Positions 46,907 through 58,200 of a stretch of DNA of 64,000 nucleotides are shown here, piece by piece. This DNA comes from Meandrina meandrites (taxonomy: Eukaryota; Cnidaria; Anthozoa; Scleractinia; Meandrinidae): positions 18,556,993-18,620,992 of the forward strand of contig OY855908.1 in the NCBI GenBank assembly GCA_963693305.1, written 5' to 3'. Numbering within the stretch: the first letter of the stretch is position 1; every line of letters begins with the position of its first letter. The position numbers and the translations under genes were made by a program. The notes under the pieces are model-generated. The model had not been told where the DNA came from. It did not search any database and was given only the letters and a program-made list of their open reading frames with translations.

Positions 46907-46999
46907 TGGGCAGATTTACTTTCAATAAATGGAAGGGCCTGTTTTCTGGGCCCTTTCCTCTACCCCATACTGTGGTTATTCATTGTTCATTAGAGTTAA
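46907..46999 (+). repeat. Ngaro split direct repeat B1
   Basis: It runs from tgggcagatttactttc to tcattagagttaa. It is near-identical to B2 (47185-47277) and contains the short hairpin gggcctgttttctgggccc. Confidence 0.93.
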
Positions 47000-47129
47000 G
47001 TTGTAATAATACTCCTTCTATTTACATTTAACTCTGGGAGGAAGGAAGCCTGGGCCGAGTTTGGCCAAGCCTGCACTGTAGAACTCTGTGTATGCTGTAG
47101 AACTCTGAACATGTGCTCGATCTAGCTGG
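47000..47129 (+). repeat. Ngaro split direct repeat A2
   Basis: Second copy of A1, directly abutting B1. It is followed by a 55-bp spacer and B2. Confidence 0.93.
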
Positions 47130-47184
47130 TTTACCCTCCCTCCTGCCCATAGTTCCTGTTATGTTGTAATGTTCCAGTTCTGCA

Positions 47185-47277
47185 TGGGCAGATTTACTTT
47201 CAATAAATGGAAGGGCCTGTTTTCTGGGCCCTTTCCTCTACCCCATACTGTGGTTATTCATTGTTCACTAGAGTTAA
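47185..47277 (+). repeat. Ngaro split direct repeat B2
   Basis: Second copy of B1. Its end at gagttaa is where homology to the empty site in copy 1 of the 5-kb repeat resumes. Confidence 0.93.
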
Positions 47278-49209
47278 TTGGTGAAATTGCTATCTTTCCA
47301 ACATGCAAACTGTATATTAAAATTAAATGGCCTTTTTCAGTGTGTGAAAAAAAAACTGACTGCTTTCTTGTTGGGCTATTGGATTCAATAATTTTTTACA
47401 CTTGCTAGATAGAAAAATGATATTTATGGATTTTTTAGTTTGTTGTTGTTTCCAGAGAAACATCAGTCTTTGGATAAGCATATAATGGTTTCACCTTGCC
47501 CAGTCTACCTGAGTCAGGCAAGGAAGAAATCACTTTTCTTTGCACCCTTCCTTTCAGTAATCATTGCAGAAAAATGTCAGATTATTAAATGTTTTGGATC
47601 CTAAAGCTGAATTTTTGTAATCTGTTCATCTCAAAACATTACATTACAGAAATCTTTGTTTGGTTTTCTCGTAGAGCAAGTTGTCAACAAAAACTAATAT
47701 GGAGTTTATTTAAATCAAATTTACCGCTACTACATGGCTAATTTCCATTAAAGTAAAAAAAAAACTTGGGTCTTGACAAAGTGCAAGCCAACAAGTCATG
47801 AGAGGTATTCCAGTTAATCTGAATAGCACACTGGTTAGCCTTAATAGCTCTCTGGTTAGCCTAAACAGTACTCCAGTAAGCCTGAGTATAGTTAGCTTAT
47901 GTGGCTTGAGGTTGGGCTATATATTTATTGGGTTAGGAATTTCTGGCTTGTATGGCACTTATGTGTCATGAAACATGCGAGCCATTCCAGTTAACCTACA
48001 TAAGATTCCAGTTAGCCTAAAGAGCACTCCAGTTAGCCTTGAAAACACTCTGCCTGTTGCCAAACAGTACATTATAACAGTTAAGAGATCAACAACTCCC
48101 AGAACTTGTTACAATCCACTCGGTCAATATTCTGACAAACATTTCCTCACGTCTAAATAATGAAAGGATGTGATTCTTATTAATTTGAAGTAGCTTAAAA
48201 TTCAGATGACAAGCATAAATACAAATCACATGCCATGACAAACTGACTGACACTCAAAATCTTTTTTTTCCTTCGAGCTCGGCTTTAATTCCAGTTTGCA
48301 CGATTTTATCGTTAGCACTTTTATATATGCTCACACATGATAAACGTTGAATACATAAGCTTAATAAAATCGTTGTACAATGAGAAACGCTTACCTCAGG
48401 TCCCTGTAAGTTTCTGTAAGAAATGTTTGCGAAACGTTTCCCTCGCCGTGTCTCCTCATTACATATTCTTCGTTATCGGGAATACGAATAGAAGAAGAAT
48501 ACCCCGTGTTTGGAAACTCGTTGTGATCGCGTCAAGAAGGAAAAACATCGGCAAAACTACCCTATATAACTCAAACTATATAACTCGTTGCCATTTTGAA
48601 CATTTTCTTGTCGTGAGCCCGCAATACGGACCACCGGGAATCCCCTAGCAGCGGAGAGGGGGAGGGGGAGGGGGAGGGGCTGCTGCTAAACTTCTCCCCA
48701 GGCTCCACTCCTTTCGTCTGAAAGAAACAAAATCCATCCTGGCAAAATCCAATTAAAATGAGAAGAAACTGACAACGCCATCATAAAGAGCATACACTCC
48801 TGCCTTTGGCAAAATTTTCTTTTGTTTCTACCAAAAATGGTCGCTGAGCAGGAAGCCAACAAAGTTTTCAATTGTACTTTTCACTGCCGTGCATTTTCAG
48901 GAAAAAGTAATCATGGCCATTTTTGAAAGCACTATTTAAAAAACTACAACTTCGCTTAAAAATATCCTGAGAGAAAGATTCTAGTAAAGATTTCAAGCGA
49001 ATTTAAAATTGTGGCCCTTTCTGTTCACGTGACCGATGAAGTCACCCTATGTCTCATATGAGAAGTAGTTTATGGTAAGAGTTATTTGTAAACGACATAG
49101 TAGTACTCTAGGCTTCAAACTGACCAAGTTATTTGGCATTTACGATTTTTCAGTTGAAAAGGATTCTGGGAAGGTTCTTATTATAATTATATATTGTTTT
49201 TATAATTAT

Positions 49210-49590
49210 TATAATAATCCCTTTATACTCTTGTAAGCCTCTATAAACTCTTGTAAGCCTCTGCATAACCCTCATAGCCCCTGTATACCCTTGTAAACCC
49301 CTGTATACTCTTGTAAACCCCTGTGTACCCTGTACACTCTTGTAAACCTCTGTATACCCCTCATAACCCCAGTATACTCCTGTAAACCTTTGTATACCCC
49401 TGATAACCCTGTATACTCTTGTAAACCTCTGTATACCCCTGATAACCCCTGGATACTCTTGTAAGCCTCTATATACTCCTGTAAACCCCTGTATACCCCT
49501 GATAACCCCTGGATACTCTTGTGCACCCCTGTATGCCCCTGTAAACCCCTGATAACCCATGTATACTCTTGTAAACCTTACTCTTGTAAA
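49210..49590. repeat. 40-bp minisatellite, right part
   Basis: About nine units of the same ctgtatactcttgtaaac / gtatacccctgataa repeat as at 40030-40495, in the same orientation. It starts directly after the right end of the 5-kb repeat. Confidence 0.9.
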
Positions 49591-50100
49591 TTCTTAAAAA
49601 AGTTTGAGGTGCTGTAAACCAGAGGTGATGTCATTTTTTCGCTTGGCCGCCGTTAAGTGGTGACCCATCCTTACATGCATCTTGATTCACACTGTGTACT
49701 TGCTGACAGTTCGCAAAACTCAATCAAAAACCAACCCTGACTGGTTCACGACATAAAAACACAAAATCATGCATTCCTTGCGTGATTCGGAGTAATTGTG
49801 TTCTGTGTAGTGATTTACCGACACTGTCTGAGAAATTTTTCGACCTTACTAATAAAATTTCCCTGAAAAGTGAATCTGTTTTGCAATCTAGAATTAAACA
49901 CACTCGCACAAGTACCTCCATCTATACCCCACATAGAGCTCTTTTAGTGTATCTAAGTCCGCACTTTCTCAAATCAAAATCTCAATTTTATTTGTATACA
50001 CGTGACAATGCCGGAAGTGCCATATTGATCACATGAGCCCCGTGTTTGGGTTACCAGTGACAGGGCTCAAAAACGGCAGAGCAATGGGAGTTTAGCGTTC
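49591..50100. other. No recognisable gene
   Basis: An 84-codon frame (49782-50036) lacks recognisable motifs. The sequence becomes less A+T-rich near 50060-50130, consistent with a promoter-proximal region for the following gene, but no specific element can be named. Confidence 0.4.
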
Positions 50101-50122
50101 TTCCCGCCATTCGATTTTCAAA

Positions 50123-50407
50123 ATGGCGGACGATGAATCAAAAAGGAACGCGTCATTGAAAAGGCTGCAGCACCGCTGTTCTCGCCCTGACACTTTAGCA
50201 GTCTCGTCAGAAACAAACTACTGCGAAGCGAGAACGCATGGCGGTTGTTTACAAGAACATCGACGAAAAGATGCAGCCAAACTTAGCTGGATTTTGCGGC
50301 TTATTTACAAGGCTACAACAACACTTCTCGTTTTCTGTCGGGCCAGGTTTTTGGCTTTTATTAAGGTCGTCGCTTACTCACTAAGCTCAGGAATGGCATC
50401 TGTTTGA
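50123..50407 (+). CDS. Candidate first exon of the downstream eight-exon gene
   Basis: An ATG in a good initiation context (caaaATGGcgg) opens MADDESKRNASLKRL, a charged N-terminus typical of first exons. The frame is open for 94 codons, but the last part is Leu/Val-rich and may be intron. I cannot prove a splice donor or a link to the chain that starts at 52058. A Cys-rich reading nearby (about 50470-50545: KICKCCLKKDFCCDSQ) and a segment ending at a donor at 51281 (ICENHLFLADKDKRICDN...PPKK, phase 0) could be intervening exons. The latter has an in-frame TAA at 51180. Confidence 0.3.
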   Translation: MADDESKRNASLKRLQHRCSRPDTLAVSSETNYCEARTHGGCLQEHRRKDAAKLSWILRLIYKATTTLLVFCRARFLAFIKVVAYSLSSGMASV

Positions 50408-51389
50408 GATTAATTCTTCGTGCAACACATATCAAAAATGACTTTTTTCTTGTTCGTATGAAAATTTGTAAATGCTGTTTAAAGAAGGACTTTTGTTGTG
50501 ATTCTCAAAGAAGAGACGCAGAAGAACAAAGGATCTTGGTCTAGCCAAAGCTGCGGTACTGTGAGTATGCCATCGCAAACAACCGCATTGATTTTGTTCT
50601 CGAAATTGAGTTTTTGTAAAATAGCATGCGAGGTTTATGTTGTCTGCAACTTTTACATTACATTGCCAGTCGGAGTTTTGATGTATTAATTTTCCTCTGA
50701 AATGCTTTTAAGTTTTGTAATTTCAAACGAGTATTAAAGGATTGTTCACTTTACTGAAATTCTTCTTCTTGGTTTGCCTTGCATTTGCACACGCCATATT
50801 TTCCCGCCCAAACCGCGGCTACAACTCGACCTGGCAAGGTCAATTGTTGCCAGCCGTTGTTTCCAAGATGTAGTTTTCGGTAATTACGCTGTTTCGGTTT
50901 TTTATTTATTGTTAAACACGTATTGTGTGAAAGCCCCAAGAGTGTTTCGCCACAAAAGTGATTCCTAGACGTCTGACGCCAGTGACTGTTGGGGTAGTGT
51001 CATTAATTACAAAAAAAAAAGCACGGGCGTGTGGGTTGCTAAATGAAGCGATGCTGTGCAAAAAACACTTAGACGAACAAGTGAATCAAAACAAAATAAA
51101 TTGCTGTTTTCTGCTGCGTGATTCTAATAATGGTTGCAGTGGGCTGCAGCGGCTATTACTGGTGTTTGATTGTTGTCAATAATTTTCCCACACTGGAAAA
51201 TTTATTTGTGAAAACCATTTATTCTTGGCTGACAAAGACAAGCGGATATGTGACAATGAAGAATACACCCCTCCAAAAAAGGTAGGCTTATTTGTAAAAC
51301 TGCACCCTTCACCCTGTACCCTTTCCCGGATTAAAATAAATTGAGTTTTGACACACCCCCAGTCACATCCCCCTTTTCCGTTTATTTAA

Positions 51390-52044
51390 GGACGTTCGCG
51401 CAAAAATTTTCTAGTCGATAGATTTTTCTAAACTTTTTACTGAGGACGGATAATGAGTTACTTGTGTCAGAAATACAAAAAAAAGTGGGGGTCACTGACT
51501 TCGTTTCAGAGATAAAGTCTATAGAACTACCCTGATTTTGAAAAATTGGCACACGTAATTTCGCACGGCTTTCAAGGTTTGTAGTTTAAATTATCGATGA
51601 TGAGAAAACGGAGGCAAACGATCTTGGTGATATTTTGAAGAAGTGCGTCTGTTGCGTAAATAATTTTAAGTGTTGCCATCTTTTATGCAAAACTTAGCCC
51701 TGGAAGAGGCATTTGAACCCATCGTACGGCAAAACGAAAAGATCAAAAAGCGGAATTCGAACGTGCGTGGGGCAAAAAAAATCAACCTTTTAATCGATAG
51801 ATTTTTTTCATTTTCTCACAAAACGTAGATAATCGTTAACAAAAGTGATCTGTTAAGAAAAAAGTAGGGGTCACCGACCATTTAAGCGAGCAAACTGCAA
51901 GCGAAGTTATCGCAACGGCTACTCACCCTATATGTGGTTGGAAAGTTTCCTCAGCGCGCGTGCTCGATGCATGACGTGGCGTAGCGTTGCGATAGGAATT
52001 ATGTGCGCAGTAAGGATGCGCATAAACAATTAGCGTGAACGTCC
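51390..52044. mobile_element. 655-bp MITE inserted at TTAA
   Basis: Inverted ends ggacgttcgcgc (51390) and gcgtgaacgtcc (ending 52044) are flanked by TTAA on both sides (51386-51389, 52045-52048). TTAA targeting is typical of piggyBac and Kolobok-type elements. It lies in the intron just before the exon at 52058, only 13 bases from its acceptor. Confidence 0.85.
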
Positions 52045-52057
52045 TTAAATCGCCCAG

Positions 52058-52208
52058 CGCTCAAAGTCTGAATCGACCAGAGAAAACCCAGCTGATTCGA
52101 GAGAGCTCCAAACAAAAATTGAAGACCTCAAAAGGCAAAAAGAAATACTGGAAGAGCGACAAAAAGAAACTGAAGAGAGAAATGCAACCTTGTTGTCAAA
52201 AATTGAAG
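52058..52208 (+). CDS. Exon 1 of the visible chain (coiled coil)
   Basis: It encodes SKSESTRENPADSRELQ followed by heptad-rich KIEDLKRQKEILEERQ and ends at donor gaag-gtatgt. The acceptor is atcgcccag. Its natural polypyrimidine tract (catcccccttttccgttta) lies on the far side of the MITE at 51390-52044. Confidence 0.7.
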
Positions 52209-55200
52209 GTATGTGTGACAGTGATATGTTCATCTCTTGGGGTTTCAATTTATTCTTGAAATATTTTTTCTGATTTTTTTTCTTTGGCTCGAACCAGTTT
52301 AGTTTTTATTTTTCATTGTTGTAAAAAAGAAAAAGCAAAACAACCAAACAGACTGGAAATAAATTAATTCAATAAAATAAATGGGAATTTTCAGTGGAAT
52401 ATTTATAGTTTCCCTCTATCCACTGTTATTTCACTTAATAAATTTAGATTTTGTAAATTTTGCATCAGACATGACTCAACAAAATGCTCATCTGACTGAA
52501 ACGCAAAGCCATCTTCAACTCAAGAATGATGAACTACAGGAAGAAACACAAATTCTTAAGAGAAAAATTAAAGGTAAAACCAGACATTAAATTCCTCAGT
52601 CAACCCTGCCCCCTCCCTCTCCCTGCAGAAAAGACAGGATTCTCAATACAATTGACCCTAAACTTGCAGACCAGTAAAGAAAGACACCTTGATCAGAAGT
52701 ACAGTGTACACACAAAGACTAAAATATTCCAATCTGCTATTTTCTTGTTGCTCAGCTGCCATTTTGAGCACCACATGTTGACTTCAAATTATAAACTATT
52801 ATGATTTACAGATTTCTAGTATGTCCAAATATTCTAACCAAGTTAAATTCATTATTAACACAAGAGAAATATAGAGCAACTAAAGTAATATTAACTGTAT
52901 TTAAACATTTTCTTTATTACTGGAGGATCCTGGAATGCTTCTTTCATGCACTCAGTACCTTATGTAAAAAGAAGTCTCAGTGACTAAGTAATGTAAAAAT
53001 TTCATTTTAATCTGTCTTATTTGGAATCTTTCTATGAAAGGGGGCACATCATTTAGTACACTCTTCAAACAGTTCCATACAGCCCTTACCAGACATTATG
53101 CTAATGATGGAATAAGTCTTTATGATCGATCAAAAATGGAAAGGTTTTGTGAGGAGCATTCACCTGGAATTTTCCAAGACATATATGAAGCCATATTTAA
53201 TAATGACAGGAGAACACCATCTTCAAAGAGAAGAACAAGGGTTGTGGTGATCCACCATAATCTGAGTTTCTTTCGAAACCAGGTAGTTTGCTATCAATCC
53301 CCTTAAAACACAAATCATTCCCTAATGCAATTTTAATTGCTTAAAAGCAACCAACATAGCATCAGAACATGAGATTAAAAAAAGGTTAGCCACAGAAACT
53401 TGAGTTATCGTCACATAATAATTAACATACAGGGGTGTCTCGAAAACAAAGACCTCTAAAACGAAGACCCGAAGACCCAAAGACCCTAAGACTCTAAGAC
53501 CCCAAAAACTCGAAAACGAAGACCCCACAATTTTTCAATGTATTTTTACCTTCAGTGAATATTAGCGCTTTCTTTATCCCTGTCAAATTTCTTTTATCGT
53601 TGAGTGCTGCAACAAGTTTATCCGCCATCTTGACTGAGTAACCGTGCTACCACACCTGACCGGAAGTGATGCTCTCTGTATGGATTGTCTTTTTTTTTGT
53701 TGCCTTATTTTACGGACAAATTATCGTTTGTGCTTAAATGCACTGTTTTTGCTGGTAGAAGTGTACTTCGGCCCCTAAACAAACTGTTTTTTTCTTTCTG
53801 ATTCCACATCCTTGCTTTCAAGGTTTATGTACCTTATTCTCATTAAATTTTGCGAAAAATCAAGAGCCATATTTCGCGAGAATTAAATTTTGCGATTTTG
53901 AGAGGAAGGTAGAATTGAAGCGTATTAAATTTTTCGATTTTTCCTATTCTTCAATATGTAGCTTTTGCCCCAGAACTGTAACAACACAATTGACATGATC
54001 GCCACCGTAAGCATAGCAAACAAAACAAGCTAAATAAAACAAAGCATAAGGTATTCCACAGTCAAAATAGAACTTAGCGGCAGAGAACAGTTTGAACAGC
54101 GAGAGTGATGCAGTGGAAGATAACTGATGGACAAAATCAAACAAAAAACTCCTAAACATGAAGCAAAGAAATAAAACAACAGCTCGAGTTTCATTATTTC
54201 ATTGATATTTTACAGTATTAAATTTCGCGATTTAAATTTTCGCGTGTCCTATACGTGTCCTAACGACAACCCAAATAAAGTTTGCAAAGGAGACTACATA
54301 TTTTGCCTTTTGTTGTGGAACTGAATTATCTGTTTCATGTTGAATCGCGGTTCTTTTATTTGAAGAAAGAGAGTCAGTAGCAAGAAGACGGCCTTTGCGT
54401 CACTTCCGGTCAGGTGTGGTAGCGCGGTTGTAACTCAGTTCAAGATGGCGGATAAACTTGTTGCAGCACTCAACGATAAAAGAAATTTGACAGAGACAAA
54501 GAAGGCGCTAATATTCACTGAAGGCAAAAATACATTGAAAAATTATGGGGTCTTCGTTTTCAAGTTTTTGGGGTCTTAGGGTCTTAGGGTCTTTGGGTCT
54601 TCGGGTCTTCGTTTTAGAGGTCTTTGTTTTCGAGACACCCAACATACAGGGTAAAATTACTGAATAAGATCACTTCTATTTTCAAAATTTGTAAATTTTA
54701 CAATTTCTGCATACACGTATATCTCTGAAAACAAGCATGATTATAATCCCTAATTTCTCTTAGTAACATGGAGTTGCCCATAAAAAAGGCCCAGGTAACC
54801 AAAGTTGTTTTCTAGCAAACAATAAATCACTACATTTACATCACACAGCTGTCCAAGAGACACACAATGACCTACATATAAGATTTAACAGATGGCCCTT
54901 GCAGCCCTATCCTTTAATTTTATTTATCATATAAAATGCTGGTTTGCCAATCTTCAGAAAAACAACAGATTGAAGAAGGCAAATGACCTCAATTTAAAGT
55001 TTGGTGGAGCCTCATACAACTCGCTGATGGCTGGGCAAGTGATGGGATATTCTGTCCACCCCAATTCGGTACGGAATTACCAAAAAGAACTGGCCAGCAA
55101 AAACCAAAGACAGCAAATAAAAGAGGCAATACAGGTACACATGCTTACCATTCCATTAAGATGTGTATGAGGAAATCCTCAGGGAAATCAAGATGAATAT

Positions 55201-58200
55201 AGTACAGCAAGGCTTGTAGAATGTTGCATTTAATTATTCCTCATTTATTGCCAAGAATAAAAAAGTATATCAAAATCCAAGCCAATTGCTGAAATATTTT
55301 ACATGGTTTCAGGTTTAAATTTTCATAAGCCTACTTATTTCAATTAACAAAATGTTTTTGGTCGTTATATGTAGAAAAAAAGTCTCATACTGCTGATAGA
55401 GGATGACATTCATTTCATCCATGCTCCACAACACCTAACTTTGAGTAAAACCAGTAGTGCCTGGCACATGTGCACCGGCCTAATGGACGTTCAGCAATCC
55501 ATTTCTGCAGTTCCACGACCCAATGAAACTCACAAACTCCATCATATTGTTCCTGTGGTAACTAAAACTGGTGCAGTTAAACAGTGTAGGGGAGGAGTGT
55601 CAACTACAGCTATACTGGACCACTTTCAAGAAACCATCCGCAAATTCTTTGAGTTGATGTACAAGGCCACACTGTCCCCAGAGCACAGAACCATTAGAAT
55701 GGGTGATGCCAAGGAGAGCTGTGAAAATGGGTAAAAAGAAAGAAACATATCACCTCAATATAAGCTAAATATATCTAGCCATATATGAATTGACAAAAGG
55801 TACTTAACCCTATATAGGAATGTGCATGTACAATAATTTATATTCCAGTAAGAAATCCAGCACAGCTCCACCTATTCAAAATCAGTATTACAGTACAATA
55901 ACAATATAATCAGAGAAAAATAATCATGTATCTTGCCTGTTCATACACTGTACAGCATACAATACTGTACATAGATCATACTGTACTACACACAACAGAA
56001 AATAATAACTTACATGTTATTGATGTCCCTAAAAGCATCTTAACCTTTTTCTGGACTTGATTACTTTAGGGTCTATTCTGACGAAGCAAGAGAAGAATTG
56101 CAACTACTCAACACCACATGGCTGATTGATGAATTTGAGCAGAATCTAAAGAGCAGTCAAGATTACGAAACTTCTATCAGCCACTTTCTGAGGGAGGCCC
56201 CTGAACTGATTGAATACCTCAGTCAGTTTGGTACTTTTTTGTTTGGTTTGCTTATGCGATGGACTAGTTCCAATGCTGTGGAATGCCATTTTTTATATTA
56301 AAACCAAGGTAAAAGGGATAAGCCAAGGTTTTAATATTTCGGATTTTAAAGATTATCTATGTAGTAGAAATATGTGTACCAACTTGCCAATAATATTATT
56401 AACACACATCACTAAAACTGTATTCGTTCACTTTTTACCTTTCCAGCCATCCCTTACCAAAATTGAAGTGCAGATTGTATACTTTTTGTATACAAAGAGT
56501 AAACAGATTTTGTACTACATCGGTTGTGTGTATATATTTAGTATACATCAAATATACATCAAGCCAAAATTCACTTTGCTATTTCACATTTGATGTATAC
56601 AATATGTATACATCAAGGCTATGATGTATACTTGTTGTATACATCAGTACTCTGTTGAGGTTATGATGTATACTTTTTGTATACAACTACTGGCAAACTT
56701 ATATTTACACTGACTGTGGTGTATACTTTGAGTATACATCAACACCTAAGCAAGCCATGCCAGCTGGTTTTCATATACATTTTGTATACATCATGTTGCT
56801 TTTACCAATAATGCTTTAGAAGCAGAGTATTTTTGGTCAGCAGTTATCATTCAAAAGATTGTCATTCTGTCCGCCATTTTTGAAAGTCAGTTGATGCTGC
56901 ATGTGCAAATGTGTTGACCAGCATGAAATTGCCTCTCAAAGGATGTCTAAATGTTAATTATATGGACCTGCTACTTCTTAGAAAGTAAGTAATACAGCAG
57001 AGTTTCATTTAATTGTGCTTGAAGTAGTAACAGAAGCAGCAGAAGTTTATAATCAGCCACAACTGCTTTACATTCGATTTGAACAACAGCAAGTTAGTAA
57101 GCTCAACTTAAAACTGTGCCATCCCAGTGTTTATATACATTTTGGTTCCTTTTGAGCCAAGGCTTCGATCTTATATACCATTACACATTTCTAGGATCAG
57201 TTCTAACAGTAATGATGACTCTACAAGAGGACCTTATAAGAGAGAATTAAGCTGCTTGTATTTGGTTGTGCATCACCTTTCTGTGAAAAACATGTAATCC
57301 TACTTAGGTTGAAACTGAGCATTGTGATTTCCAAACGAATTAAGTATTTTTCACTAATAAATCAGTGAATAAAGTGTAGTTCACAAATCCTGAGAGCATG
57401 AATGGATTGTTGTATGTTGTGTGCCTCCCAGCCATTTTCATTGAACTTTTGATTATATGGATTGAAGAAGCGTTGTTGTATACAAAGTAGCAAATGTGAG
57501 AAATGTATTTTTGTATTTGTATACAGAAAGTATACTTCTTGCCATACCAAGTAGGTTCCAAATGTGTATACTATTAGTATATGCCTTTTCTCGTGAGGTA
57601 TACTTTTTGTATACTTTCAGCGTTCCAAATTACTACTACAAAAAGTATACATCCGTTGTATACTTTTTGTATACACAGTGTAGTATACTTCCTATACAAA
57701 TGCTGTATACTAAAAGTATAGTTGATTTTGATAAGGGATACTACTTCCCAGTTCTGGATGCCACCATGGACCAACGCTGCCTTCCCTTTGGCTATGCGTT
57801 TCCTGGTCATGAGCCAGATGTAACTCTTGCATGTGACCAGCGAAACTGTGCAGATAGCATCAACTTTGATGAGGAGAGAGCAAGACTGACATGTGGACAC
57901 ACTTTCTACAAGGGCTGTATCAGACCAAATGATCAGGAAACACCAAATGATCATAGCTATGCACAGACTAATGAATTAATCTGTCCCACTTGTTATCCTG
58001 AATTGAGAAAACGCATCAAAGAATTGGCAAAATCCTTTAACAGGTACACTGTACATGTACCAAAACATTTTAGTAGACCACTTCATGGACCACTTAGGAA
58101 TACCTTGGTGTATTTATTATATTCAAAAGTTTTTAAAGAAAGATTTTCAATGTTTTAGCTTTTACTGGTTTGTGCAAAGCTGATGAATCTTGAAACTATT

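Larger units (their letters stand above)
42883..47277 (+). mobile_element. Ngaro-type tyrosine-recombinase retrotransposon with split direct repeats
   Basis: The order is A1 (42883-43012), gag, RT/RNase H, tyrosine recombinase, B1 (46907-46999), A2 (47000-47129), B2 (47185-47277). A1/A2 are 130 bp each and B1/B2 are 93 bp each, nearly identical. This A1-ORFs-B1-A2-B2 layout is diagnostic of Ngaro/PAT-like YR retrotransposons and distinguishes it from DIRS1, which has inverted ends. It sits in copy 2 of the 5-kb repeat. Copy 1 has an empty site (ctatttattttgatgaaat), with no obvious target duplication, as expected for recombinase-mediated insertion. Confidence 0.93.
40985..49222. repeat. 5-kb repeat unit, copy 2, with nested insertions
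   Basis: It shares its left end (acaagtgaaacc, gtaaaaac) and right end (ttgtttttataatta) with 24785-29966, and blocks in the same order between. It is interrupted by a 1.17-kb insert (41015-42186) and an Ngaro element (42883-47277). It also lacks the segments corresponding to about 26690-28150 and 28200-28600 of copy 1. It sits in the ATT tail of the LINE at 40494-40990. No transposase is visible. Confidence 0.65.

Noticed and set aside
42883..47277. A/B repeats of the Ngaro element as LTRs
   Set aside because: A and B repeats are in the split order A1-B1-A2-B2, and the element encodes a tyrosine recombinase instead of a DDE integrase. They are split direct repeats.
53433..54640. gggtctta repeats in the inverted arms as telomeric sequence
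   Set aside because: The unit is 7-8 bp and irregular, not TTAGGG, and occurs only as part of the mobile element's inverted repeats.
56470..57725. GTATAC palindrome clusters as a CRISPR array
   Set aside because: The repeats are 17 bp, irregularly spaced and within a eukaryotic intron, with no cas genes. The CRISPR interpretation does not apply.
57496..58158. 220-codon open frame as a single-exon gene
   Set aside because: Its first 75 codons translate the GTATAC repeats. Only the part from 57722 to 58043 fits the exon chain by phase and splice sites.
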